Assembly: GCA_028551475.1 (NCBI GenBank)
Contig: CM052362.1
Span: forward strand, 15,182,521-15,246,520
DNA from: Casuarina equisetifolia
Taxonomy: Eukaryota > Streptophyta > Magnoliopsida > Fagales > Casuarinaceae
Reading direction: 5' to 3'
DNA length: 64,000 bases
Below, piece by piece: positions 11,449 through 23,481 of the stretch; the first letter of the stretch is position 1; each line of letters opens with the position of its first letter. The notes under the pieces were generated by a model. That model ran no database searches. It saw only the letters and a list, made by a program, of their open reading frames with translations, and had not been told where the DNA came from. The position numbers and the translations under genes are program-made.

Positions 11449-12716
11449 GGCTGTAATCAGAAGAACAGAAGCTAGCGATGGCTGTAATCGGAAGAACAGA
11501 AGAGAGCGACTCCGGTAGCGTGAGAACAGAGAGAAGTGTGAACTTTGAAAATGGAAAGGGACATATAGAAGTGGACAATGAATGTTGTTCGTTTTCTCTT
11601 GTATGCCCTCGCGCATTTATTATCTTTGTTTGATAATAAATGTCGTTTTCTCTTTTATGCCCTCACAGCCGTTAAGGGTCGATTTCATCACTCAACAGAG
11701 CCTCAAGTCCAGGAGCGTGGACGCCACGGTGGAATTGTTGTCGTTGATCTCTTTACGGGTTCCCCGGTTCGCGTTCGCGAAACGTGCCCATGTGATCTGG
11801 TCAGATCCGATATTGTCACGTGGGAACAGGATTGTTGTGCATCATTCGAGGCACGATAACCCTTACATCGAAGATTAATTGTAACCAAATACTTTCCATT
11901 TAACTTAAGTAACAACGGGAATCCCGGAAAATGTTAAAAGCAAAAGATAAGTTGCAATTGATGGCAATCAGTTCTAAATCAATGACTTAAGCAGTTATCA
12001 TTCTCAATGACGTAAGTATTTCATCATATATGCTGGCAATGATGTTCTTGTGCTCTCTAATTCACCCTTCGTAATAATATAAGATCGTGAAATATCAAAG
12101 GAGGTGGATAATCCTAATCTCAGTTCAAATGGGATTGGGATTTAACAGGAGTTCAACTTTTATTTCTAAAAAGACGTCTCTCTAGGCGTCCAATAAGGTC
12201 GAGTGAGTGACACCGTGTTTGAAGAGGCGGCTTAAGTTCGTCGTGATTCCAGATCAAATACCACGCGCCTCCATTGTGCGTGCGAAGCTCCATACAGAGT
12301 CTGTTGTAAAAAATAAAATAAAAAACCCTCCTCGCCTTCATTTCCGATCACTCGCTTTGCAGTCTCGCTCTAATGGCGCCATCTCCTCCATTCGTAGTGG
12401 CCCTCCTGGCAGCTGATATCCAAAGCATGTGGTAAGCTTGTTGGCATAAGATCTGATCATATCTTTCTATATTTGCTCCTAATTGTAGGGCCACAAATTT
12501 ACAGCCGTCAATAACCGTGTCCAAACAAATTCATACCATGCTAGAAGAAGAGCTCCAAAAGCATGAGAATTATATGAAATTTGGAAGTCCGAAATACCAA
12601 ACTCCTTAATAGTTTGTGAGTATGAATAATTTCCCTTAAATTCAATAATCCAAAAAGATCAGAAACTAAACAAACTTACCCAGAGGCTTCAAACCCTTTG
12701 TAAACATCACAGGTAA

Positions 12717-13541
12717 CCGGATGGTATTGAGATCTGTGCATCCCGTAATGAAGTTGAGATCGCAACGATCACCCTGCAATGTTTTTCCATCCATTACAAA
12801 CTGCAAAGGTAATGAAACGGATCTGCAGATTGAATTGAAGAAGTTTTAGTTACCCCTTCCATGGTCAAATTTCCAATCATGGTACAACTGTTGGCCACAA
12901 GTTCTGTGTCTGGAAAGATTGCTTTCTCACAGGAACCGTCTTTACTCAACTCTTGGGCTAGACCCTGTATCCATAACTCAGTTTTCAGTAACATGGCTCT
13001 CTGATTGTCAAAGAATGTTCATGTAGATCAGTAACTAGTTTGAAGCAGAGGCAAAGAATTCAGACTGCACCCAGAATGTGCCGAATTATACCTCATTAAA
13101 GAAGTCGACTGGGTTGTTTCGCCAAGCCTTTGGAACCTCAAATTGCAGTTTGTAAGGACCATCCCAATCAACTCCATTTGTGAGCGAGAAGATCATGTAC
13201 ATAGCTGCGAAAAGACGTTAAGCTCATAAGATGAAGAGAAGTAACAAAGATAAATGTTCATTAGTGGAAAAGCACAAACATCCAATGTTGAAAGTGCAAA
13301 TGTCCAGTCCTTTGTTGCTATGAGTGTGCGTGTCTAACTAAATACAAGTGTGTCATTCTAATTCATAAGCTGGCTTTTGAAGTGGAAAGGTGCTCCTTAA
13401 CACCCAGGAAAGAACAAGAGAAGTACTAACCATAATTAGGAACACAGATCTGGATGGTATACATGGGAAGATCCGCTTTGCCTCAGTTCATCCTGAGCAT
13501 TGCTCTTGGCTCACCACACATTGGGGGCTGATTGAAACCTC
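12717..13541 (-). pseudogene. PIFI-like chloroplast protein gene relic, both ends missing
   Basis: Four minus-strand exons with clean splice sites: 13430-13541, 13092-13204, 12854-12964 and 12717-12773 (truncated). They join in frame as GFNQPPMCGEPRAML, then [80 protein letters not shown] and GDRCDLNFITGCTD. This resembles what I recall of POST-ILLUMINATION CHLOROPHYLL FLUORESCENCE INCREASE (PIFI), a nuclear-encoded protein linked to NDH-dependent chlororespiration; the family name is from memory. Exon 13430-13541 has an internal TGA after RAMLRMN. The upstream transit-peptide and first mature exons are not found before the VIPP1-like relic, and the last exon is cut by the duplicated block. 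A relic is the best reading. Confidence 0.7.
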
Positions 13542-14115
13542 CTGCAGAGGACACAACTCAAACAAGTCAATGGAACTGAGTTGAATAAAACTGAATACTT
13601 GCAGAAGCAGACGCCCATCCCACTTTCTAATCCCACAGTGGTACGCTTACTGTGAGGTTCCAACAATGAGACTATCAAGAATAACACCATTTGTTACTTT
13701 TATTTGTATTCAGTGAGAAAGCTTCTGTTTTCAGTCACTTTCATATTTGTGCCTGCTTTCATTTGTAATATACAAGAAAACTGGTTGGAATGGGTGCACT
13801 GAGTAAATGACCAGTATCTGTAGCTCTTGCGTCAGAGAGAAAGGCAAACTTCAGAGAGAGATTCAGATTCAGATTATAATCCACATTTCTAAAAATATAC
13901 CATCTATATGTATGGTCAAAACGAATGTCCACACATGGTTCTGAGCTTCACTTATACACTTATTTCCAAATTAGACTTATCAAAGAACCTAAAAGATAAC
14001 CAAGCCACAATACTTATAGAGACTTACCCTCACGTCTCTTCACCAGGATGATCCTTGATCTAATTTCACAAAGCATAAAATGAGAAAAAAAAAAAGGAAG
14101 AGTATTCACGACTAC
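13542..14115. other. Gap between the two chloroplast-protein relics
   Basis: I looked here for the missing VIPP1-like C-terminal exons and the missing upstream PIFI-like exons on the minus strand and found neither. The sequence is AT-rich with no repeat I can delimit. The deletion joining the two relics probably lies in this stretch. Confidence 0.5.
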
Positions 14116-14692
14116 CTTTCCCGCAAGATCATCAGTAGTCATTTGGCCAAAAGCTTCTGCTTGGGATTCCATTGCCATCACTATCAAGATAAAAAACAAT
14201 TACTACAACTCTAGTAGTAAAGATAAATGCAACCAGTTTAAGAAATCAAAATTGATTCTTCATGGACCATTACCACAGTAGATTTAACGTGCTATGCAAA
14301 GAGTTATCCAGTTTCACTTCTTTGTAATAAAAGATTGTATTAGGCATGAAGACTAAGGTAACCGGATCATAATAAGAAGATATTCATACTTCAGTACCAT
14401 TAGAACACTCTGGGTACATTCGTATTACACATGACTGTTTCATATATTAAATCTTTGCAAGTTCAAACAATTCTATCATCCCCTTTTCAAGGTTACATAA
14501 ATGTATCTACCATACACCCCTCTCTCTCTTGCAACCCAACTACTTTCTTCTCCTCTCTTCTCTTCTAATGGTCCGTTGAAGTTCTACTAAATTTAATATC
14601 TTCTATCATGAACTTCTCAATGTGTCTAATAAAAGCTTATTTAAATCAACTATATTTGCACTTGGTGGAAGCACCCTAACAATCCTAATTTT

Positions 14693-15178
14693 TGTAAGGA
14701 TTGGTGGAATAATTAGGTTAAAGGGTATGAATGTCATTACAATCAGGGGTCTTTATGTAATTGTGGAACTAGGAAATATCTTCTAGATGTAGTGGATTTC
14801 CTAGTAGTATTGAATTAGGATTCTTATCCTTATGTGAAGTAGGTTTTCCTAGTAGTATTTAACTAGGATTCCTTTAGGGTTTCTCTATAAATAGGAGAAG
14901 TATAGAGAAACCTAATGGGCGAATTGAGAAAGTCCCCATGAGGGGGCAAATTGTTGAAGAAGCCCCTCTCATGGATTTAAGTTGATGAGAAAATCCATGA
15001 GATACCTATTTGAAGAAAGGGAATGTATGAGAAAATCTAATGAGAAGAGACTACAGGGGACATAGGATATTGTGATGTTTTGAACCTCTTAAATTTGTTG
15101 TATTTGGGTGTGTGCGTTCTTATATTTGTGTGTTCAATCTCTATGTGAATAATGCAACTTAGTTGAATTCTCCCAACA
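14693..15178 (+). repeat. Left LTR of the small non-autonomous element
   Basis: 486 bp, TG...CA, with a TATA-like CTATAAATAGG near 14886 that could serve as the element promoter. Matches 16199-16685 at roughly 95-96 percent by eye. Confidence 0.93.
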
Positions 15179-16198
15179 AGTGGTATCAGAGCTTGGTTTG
15201 GATTCCAACAAATGGTATGGGAGACAAGTTTGGTTTCTAACAAGTGGTACGGTAAGCATGGACCGTGGAAGATCGGGACTAAAGATGATAGATCGAATAT
15301 CATGAATGCAATTGAAGTAGCAGATTGATGTGTTTTAAGGTGAGATTTTCTCTTTCCCTAAATCCAGTTTGATTTTGGATAATATTGATGTAGATCAACT
15401 GGAATACATTGTTGGAGTTGTGGATTGAGGTTTGCAAAGTGCAGATCTACGTCTTTCTGTCTATATTTGAGCATTTGGCTTAAGTTGTGGCGTTAGATGA
15501 CGGAGAATGGTGGAGATATTGATGTTTGAGGGGGAGCACTTTGTTGATTTTATTAATGAATTGTTGATTGAGGGGGAGCATGTGATGCTCCTATGTTGAC
15601 ACGATGCTCCTATGTTTATGTGATTGATGAAGTAAAAATTTAGGATTTTTCAAGTTTGTCGATATTCAGATGAGGTGTATTGAGACTCCGATGGTTGATT
15701 CCGGGGAAGCACCAACAATTCTGGATAGGAGGTGGACTCTTCGTTGGGGATTTTGAAGAGTGATCTCAATTGTTGTGAAAGTCTTATGATTTTTACTTTT
15801 ATTGAGGGCCTCATGGTGGAGGACACATTTAAATAGAAAAAGCCCATGATGATGTGCAGATGCCTAGAGAGAAACACGGCTTAGGAGAGGTGTAACCTAG
15901 AAGAGGCTGTAGTGGAAGTACCTAAGAAGGTATACCTAAGAAAGGCATGGTTTAAAGAAAAGGCAAGATGGCATAGTTGATGTGGGCTTGTTTTGAAAAG
16001 AGTTTTGTCCAATCTTTCTCTATAAAAAAGATTGTGGTTGTAGAAGTTGAAGAGAGTTTTTTGCAATCTTCTCTTTCAAAAGATTGTGGTTGAAGAGAGT
16101 TTCCAAAGATTGTGGTTGTGTAGTTGATAATTTGAAGAGATTTTCTATACTTTCCTATGGTGCAGGGATGTTGCACTAAATTGTTCCAAAGGGGAGAT

Positions 16199-16685
16199 TG
16201 TTAGGATTGGTGGAATAATTAGGTTAAAGGGTATGATTGTCATTACAATCAGGGATCTTTATGTAATTGTGGAACTAGGAAATATTTTCTAGATGTAGTG
16301 GATTTCCTAATAGTGTTGGATTAGGATTATTATCCTTATGTGAAGTAGGTTTTCCTAATAGTATTTAACTAGGATTCCTTTAGGGTTTCTCTATAAATAG
16401 GAGAAGTATAGAGAAACCTAATGGGCGAATTGAGAAAGTCCCCATGAGGGGGCAAATTGTTGAAAAATGCCCCTCTCATGGATTTAAGTTGATGGGAAAA
16501 TCCATGAGATACCTATTTGAAGAAAGAGAATGTATGAGAAAATCTAATGAGAAGAGACTACATAGGACGTAGGATATTGTGATGTTTTGAACCTCTTAAA
16601 TTTGTTGTGTTTGGGTGTGTGCGTTCTTATATTTGTGTGTTCAATCTCTATGTGAATGATGTAACTTAGTTGAATTCTCCTAACA
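16199..16685 (+). repeat. Right LTR of the small non-autonomous element
   Basis: 487 bp, TG...CA, preceded by the purine tract and followed by the ATTTT target-site duplication. Confidence 0.93.
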
Positions 16686-17724
16686 ATTTTCTCAACTAAA
16701 AAGCCTAAATTCTAAAAAATGATATAGTCTGACACTAAGGTACGCTATGCGACATGACAATGGTACAGTATTTCGAGAATAGCAATGGTTGGATTCCTGA
16801 TGCACCATTTTTAACATAAAATAAATTCTTATTTTTGTTTAAGACAATTTTTTTTCTAAAGGATAAAGGCCGACCTCATAAATTAACTCTTTCTACTGCA
16901 ACCTGAGAAAGAGGAAGGGGAATGGAACGATAATAAGAGGAAAGAAAAATATAAAAGGCACAAAGAGAGACCAGATTATAGCTTTTGCCCCAACCGGGTG
17001 AATGTTTAGAGAATGTTCACCTTTTTCTTCCATCTTTTCAAAAGCGGACAGAGTATTACTTGTATTGACGTTGCCCAACATCTCATTTACTTTGTTTGCA
17101 TTCGGATATTAAAGAGCAGACTTGAGAACAAAACGGGTTATGTGGTGGAAGAGAAACTTTGCAGTCTGAGCACGTGCTTTCATGGTATCTTTCTTTGATC
17201 TTGCTTCTTGTATCTTACTCTCCAAAAGCGATAGAAATTTATAGAAAGAAACCTTATTGAATTAGAGATGTATGCTGATATGCAAAACAACGTGGCAAAA
17301 TCAGAATAACTACAGGTTGCAATACATGCAATCATACAGACACTTTCATCGGTTAGCATATGGCCACCAAATAATCTTGATCGCATCAACTTTAGCCTTT
17401 TGGTTGTTTTTCGTAAGATAGGAAACAAGCAGAAGTAAATGCATTGGTTCTGCCCAACTTCTTTTTTCCCATTTAAAGTCAAAGCAAATCCATGTAACTT
17501 ACAATCATTCATAGAATAATCACAGTTGTATGCCTTAGTTCTCAATGGGTCCGATGATAATGGTTTCCCCCCCTCCCCCCAGCCAGTGTAAGTAAAATCT
17601 CGTGATATCTATAACAACACCAAATTTTTCTAACAACCAGTTAAACACACTCCAACCAAGAAAAAGAAGGTCCAAACGGAAAAGTATTCTATCTGCCTAG
17701 CCAAGTGAATTATGAACACCCCTT

Positions 17725-18000
17725 TGTTGAAGGTTGATGATTTTATCTTTATGTTATCATATATTGGGCCTAGAATAAGGCCTAATATATTTTCCTATAT
17801 TGTAAGATACTAGGGTTTTCCTTGTATAAGCTTTATTCTTGTTTATATATAGCCTCTTAGGTTAACATTGAAAACTACCTAGCCATATACTAAGAGTTCT
17901 TTTCTCTGCGGCTTTGGATTCTCTTGTAACTAGTTTTGGTTTTGCTTGATTAATAAACAAGCTTTTCTTCCAAATATACAAGAGTTTATCAAATTTTTCA
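17725..18000 (+). repeat. Left LTR of the copia element
   Basis: 276 bp, TG...CA; contains a TATATATAG box near 17846 and the region expected for a polyadenylation signal (AATAAAC near 17952). Confidence 0.93.
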
Positions 18001-21000
18001 TGATATCGAGAGCCAACGATTTTGTTGGATTCTTTGGTTAGTTTTTTGTTCACGTTGTTGAGCCGACAATTTGGGATTTCTTGTTGTGATTCGGCCTATC
18101 CAAGCTTTTTCGTCTTTGGTTGCGCATAATGAGGACGACTTTCTTTCTCCAAACTAAAAAGAAAGGTGTGGTGTGCTTGTAAAACACTCGGCTAAGTGTT
18201 TTCTTTTGGCCTTTTCAAACGTAAAGGTGGTTTTCTCTCTCTTCCAAGCAAAAAGGTGCATGCTTTTCTCTCTCCGAATTCCAAAACAAGGTGCGGCAAT
18301 GGGTTTTCTCTCTCCAAATTAAAGAAAAAGGTTCCCTTTGCCGTTAGCTTTATCCTTTGTTTTGTGGGTTTTTTTTGGCACTGCATCAAATCATACGGTT
18401 TTGACTTTGCCGACTACACCAAGTAGCCACACGATCCTTGGTATTTCTTCTTGCTTCCGTGCTTTGTGACTATTTTGGTTTGCTATTGTGGTTTGCTATT
18501 GTGGTTTGGATATTTTGTCAAATAATTATTTTTTGGATATTTCCTGGTACGAGTAGTTTGGAGATTTTTTTGATTTTGTTATGGCTACTGAGTCGGATCC
18601 TTTTTAACCACCGGTTACTCCATATGTTGCTCCTCATGCTCGAAAAACTTACCAAGAGAAAGGAGATCAATCAGGTTCTAAATTGGATCATCATGAGGGT
18701 TATGTTTCCCTAATTCTAATCATCACAAACCCGAACAATCCCCTATATCTACCACCTGGTGACACCAGCGGAGCTCCTTTGGTTGGTTTCAAACTTAATG
18801 GCTCCAGTAATTATACTGTATGGAGTCGTGCTATGAAACTTGCCCTTCTCTCCAAGAACAAGTTGGCATTTATGGATGGTAAATACCCCGCTCTGGCTGA
18901 AAATTCGCCATATTTGCCTATCTGGGAGCTTTGTAATGCAATTTGTCTTTCTTGGATCCTCAATTCACTATCTGGACAGCTTCATGAGGGTCTTATCTAC
19001 ACGGTCAGTGCTGCCGATCTCTGGAAGGAGCTTTGTACTCGTTACAGCCAAGTTGACCCAACTCGAATCTACGACCTTCTAAATGAATTGAGCTCCACAA
19101 AGCAATCTGGTGGATCAATTGCTTCTTATTTTCATTGATTGAGAGCATTATGAGACGAATATGCCGCATTGATGGCTTTGGATTCACCGGAAATGTTCAA
19201 AACTGACGGTTGGAAACTTCATTAAGAATGCATGAAGTTTTATCAATTTTTGAGAGGACTAGATGATCGTTTTTCTCATCTCAGAGACCAGATTCTGCTC
19301 ATGAAGCCACTTCCTGACGTTTTGCAAGCTTACTCTATCGCCAACAATGCTGAATACCGATATGGAGGACTAGAGAAGACGACTAGTGATTCTCAGGCTT
19401 TTACGACGACATATGAGACTGATGCAACAAGCTGGTCTGCATTTGAGCCACTTATTGTGGCACCAGGGCCTAAGCGATCAACTGGGACAACATCTCTGCA
19501 TAATGAAAATGACACATCGTTTTTGCTCAAAGCAGGGAAAAATGATGTGTCGTCTAGGGTTTCTGGCAAACCCAAATGTGAGCATTGTGGACGCAAAGGG
19601 CACCGCAAGGAAAGTTGTTATCGTCTTAAGGGGCCTCAATGTGAGCATTGTCAGCTTTTTGGACACATAAGGAAGCTTGTTACAAGCTTAATGGCTATCC
19701 CCCAGGTCACAAGAATTTTAGTAGTAATTCTACTGTCAATTTGGCTACTATTGAGCCTAGTCACTGCACTTTTACACCAGAACAATATGAGTGCATTATC
19801 CATCTGATCAAGGAAGACTATGGTAGGACCTCTCATGCTAATGGAGCAAGTATTTCAGAATTTTTTCCTTACATTTGGATTATAGATAGTGGGGCCAGTG
19901 ATCATATTACTGCCGATTTTAATTGCTTAGAATCTCCTGTTAAATGCAGTCTAAGTCTAGATCTGTTAAACTGCCAAATGGGGAACTAACCCAAGTCACC
20001 CACATTGGTTCCATAACCTTAGCTGACGGTTTAAAATTACATACCGTTCTTTATTCTCATTATTTCAAATATAATTTGTTATCCGTAGCTAAATTCACTG
20101 TCGAGAATATCTGTTTAGTGGTTTTCTATGCTGATTTATGTATGTTTCAGGACCTCTCGATGGGTGACGTCAAGGGAATTGGTAGAATGTGACATGGACT
20201 TTATTTTTTCTTGCACCCTAGGAATAAGCATGTTAACAAATTTTTCGGTACTGTACCGACCCTTTCAATTACTTCAGCATGTAATGACCTTAATTTTCAT
20301 TTATGGCATTCAAGACTTGGTCACATGTCTTTATCCAAATTTAAATTTTTAAATGATTTCAAAGATTTTTCATCTTCTGATTTTCATTGCTCAGTTTGCC
20401 CTCTTGCTAAGAAAACACGTGATCCATTCACTATTCGCACTGAGAATGTTAAAAATCTTTTTGATTTAATTCATGTGGACATTTGGGAACCATATCATGC
20501 CCCAAATTATGATGGTTTGAAATATTTTCTAACCATTGTTGATGATTTTTCATGAGGGACTTGGACTTTCCTCATGAAATATAAGACTGAAGCAGTATCA
20601 CATTTGGAACGTTTCTTTAACACAATTCAAAATCATTTTAGCATTGGAATCAAGCGCATTCATTTTGATAATGCAACTGATTTCTTTAATTCATCATGTG
20701 ATAAATTGTTTTCATCGCGGGGTATAATGCATGAAAGTTCATGTGTATATACCCCACAACAGAATGGTGTGGTAGAATGTAAACATTGTCACTTATTAGA
20801 TGTTGCACGGGCATTAAAATTTCAAAGTCACATGCCTACATGTTTTTGGGGTGAGTGTATACTCACTGCCATATACATTATCAATTGCATTCCTTCTTCA
20901 GTCTTACATGGAAAATCTCCTTATGAGATGATTCATGGGAAAGCTCCTGACCTTTCTAGACTTCGAGTCTTCGATTGTCTTTGCTATGCTTCAGTGGTGG

Positions 21001-23205
21001 GGCATAAAGACAAATTTGCCCCTCGAGCTATTCCTAGCATTTTCATGGGATACCCTTTTGGGCAAAAATGGTATAAAATTTATGATATTGAAAAAAAAAA
21101 ATTTTTGTGAGCCGTGATGTTCATTTTCATGAAAATGTTTTTCCTTTTACAAACATAGAGACTGAGTCCCATTCTTCAGAATTCCCTATGATGTCATCTT
21201 AAGATGAGGAGCCTGCACAACAAGTTATCAGAGTTAACCCTAATTCAGATACTCAGGTAATCTCTCCTACCCAATCAAATTCCATTCCTGATACAACCAT
21301 TCATACTACACCAGATATTACCACTTCCAATATATCATGTAACCAACCCAATGATTCTACCTTGGAGATTATAGATCCTCCTTCTACATTACCTCATGTT
21401 TTCACTTATGATGAGATAGAGGATGATCATTTCTCACCAACCATGCATAATCCCACAGTCCCTTCACCTCCTAGATGCTCTACTAGAATTTTCAAGCCAC
21501 CCATATGGACTCAAGATTATGTTTGCAATAATGTTAGCTCATCCATACAATACCCCATATCTGACTATGTATCTTATACACATTTACCCATTCCACATTA
21601 ACATTTCATAGCAGCCATTTCACCTGAGATAGAACCCCTGTTCTACCATGAGGCAATTAAGGATTCTAGATGGCGAGATGCCATGGATCAGGAAATGAAA
21701 GCATTAGAATCGAATGGAACATGGGAACTGGTAGACCTACCATCACGGAGAAAACCCATAGGGTGTAAATGGGTATACAAGATTAAATATCATGCTGATG
21801 GGAGTATTGAGCGGTTTAAGGCTCGTCTAGTAGCGAAGGGTTATAGTCAGACAGAAAGTATCAATTATCATGAGACTTTCTCTCCTACAGTAAAATCTGT
21901 GACGGTTAGAAGTGCATTATCTATTGCTTCACAACGTAAATGGACTATTCAACAAATGGATGTCCATAATGCATTTCTACAGGGAGACTTAGATGAGGAA
22001 GTATATATGAAACCACTACCTGGGAGTCCTTTTGAAGGGGGGTCCAAAGTATGTCGGTTGAAGAAATCTTTATATGGGTTAAAGCAAGCTTCACGACAGT
22101 GGAATGAGAAGTTTACAGAAGCTTTAGTAACTGCTGGCTATTGACAGTCACTGTATGACTATTCTCTTTTCACTAAAGGACAAAATGGTAATATTATTTT
22201 AGTACTAATATATGTGGATGACATCTTAATTACTGGTGATGACATACAAGAAATTGAGGCTTTACAAGCCTATCTTCACTCTACATTTCGAATCAAGGAT
22301 TTGGGATAACTCAAATATTCTCTTGGAATTGAGATCCTTCGAGATTTAAATGGCATGCATCTCAGTCAACGTAAGTATATCTTAAAGTGATTTCTGAATT
22401 GGGACTATCTGCTATCAAGCATGTTGGAAATTCCATGGAGACAAATGTCTTATTCACTAGCTTGAAATATGATGAGTGAGTTCGTCCACAAATAGATGAT
22501 CCACCATTTGAGAACATCTTGAGTTATCAACAATTGATTGGTAAGCTGAATTATCTTGATATGACACGCCCTGATATAGCTTTTCCAGTACATCTCTTAA
22601 GTCAATTCATGCATACTCCCAAGCGATCCCACTGGGAGGCAGCTCTCCGCATTGTTAAGTATCTCAAAGGAACAATAGGGCTTGGTTTATTCTTTCCTTC
22701 AGATGGTGATTTTCTCTTGCAAGCTTTCTGTGATGCTAGCTATGCAAAATGCCCTATGACACGTCGATCTACTACTGGCTTTTATCTTACACTTGGACAT
22801 TCAGTAATTTCTTGGAAAAGTAAAAAGCAACCAGTTGTGACTCTTTCTTCAACAGAGGCCGAATACAGGGCCATGGCGACCACCACTTGTGAGATTGTAT
22901 GGGTGGTTGGTCTATTAAAAGATATGGGAATTAATGTTTCACAGCCAGTACTGTTATATTGTGATAATGAAGCAGCACAAAAATTGGTAGAAAACCCAGT
23001 CTTTTATCAGAAGACCAAGCACATAGATGTTTCTTGTCATTTTAGTTGAGAAAAAATACATCATGGTTTAATTAGCACAGCACATGTTGGGAGTGGTGAT
23101 TAACCTGCAGATATTTTAACCAAGGCTTTAGGGACAAATCAACACTATCATCTCCTTAGCAAGCTTGGGGTCTTGGACTTCTTTCGACCCTCAGCTTGAA
23201 GGGGG

Positions 23206-23481
23206 TGTTAAAGGTTGATGATTTTATCTTTATGTTACCATATATTGGGCCTAGAATAAGGCCTAATATATTTTCCTATATTGTAAGATACTAGGGTTTT
23301 CCTTGTATAAGCTTTATTCTTGTTTATATATAGCCTCTTCGGTTAACATTAAAAACTACCTAGTCGTATACTAAGAGTTCTTTTCTCTGCGGCTTTGGAT
23401 TCTCTTGTAACTAGTTTTGGTTTTACTTGATTAATAAACAAGCTTTTCTTCCAAACATATAAGAGTTTATCAAATTCTTCA
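23206..23481 (+). repeat. Right LTR of the copia element
   Basis: 276 bp, roughly 96 percent identical by eye to the left LTR, followed by the CCCTT target-site duplication. Confidence 0.93.

Larger units (their letters stand above)
8970..12716. repeat. Segmental duplication, left copy
   Basis: Homologous in the same orientation to 27888-31833. From about 9112 to 10206 I see only one mismatch against 28071-29164. On either side the match falls to roughly 85-90 percent with indels. The block contains a conserved ~96-codon ORF, AAACCCTA-rich repeats and a J-domain gene (broken here). It lacks about 265 bp present in the right copy near 31163-31430. Its right end at 12716 abuts, and truncates, the last exon of the PIFI-like relic. 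Its left ~150 bp resembles the end of the NAC gene intron 1 (about 33565-33925), suggesting the block once bordered a NAC copy. Confidence 0.85.
14693..16685 (+). mobile_element. Small non-autonomous LTR retrotransposon (TRIM/LARD-like)
   Basis: Direct LTRs of 486 bp (14693-15178) and 487 bp (16199-16685) start TG and end CA. They are flanked by the 5-bp target-site duplication ATTTT (14688-14692 and 16686-16690). The primer-binding site TGGTATCAGAGC at 15181-15192 fits plant initiator Met-tRNA. A purine-rich tract AAAGGGGAGA precedes the right LTR. The ~1-kb interior has no gag or pol that I can see, so the element would depend on a helper. The LTRs differ at about 20 positions by eye, suggesting insertion of the order of 1-3 million years ago under a grass-type substitution rate. 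It sits in an intron of the VIPP1-like relic, opposite to that gene's direction. Confidence 0.93.
17725..23481 (+). mobile_element. Ty1/copia LTR retrotransposon, degraded
   Basis: LTRs of 276 bp (17725-18000 and 23206-23481) begin TG and end CA, with target-site duplication CCCTT at 17720-17724 and 23482-23486. A primer-site-like sequence follows the left LTR at 18001-18014 and a polypurine tract (GAAGGGGG) precedes the right LTR. Domain order is copia-type: gag (from about 18683, with a CCHC zinc knuckle near 19577-19620), protease (DSGAS region near 19880), integrase (about 20290-21110), reverse transcriptase (about 21660-22500) and RNase H (about 22510-23050). The element is broken, with around ten interruptions by eye. 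The LTRs differ at about ten positions, so insertion was probably within the last few million years. It lies in a VIPP1-like intron in antisense orientation. Confidence 0.95.
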
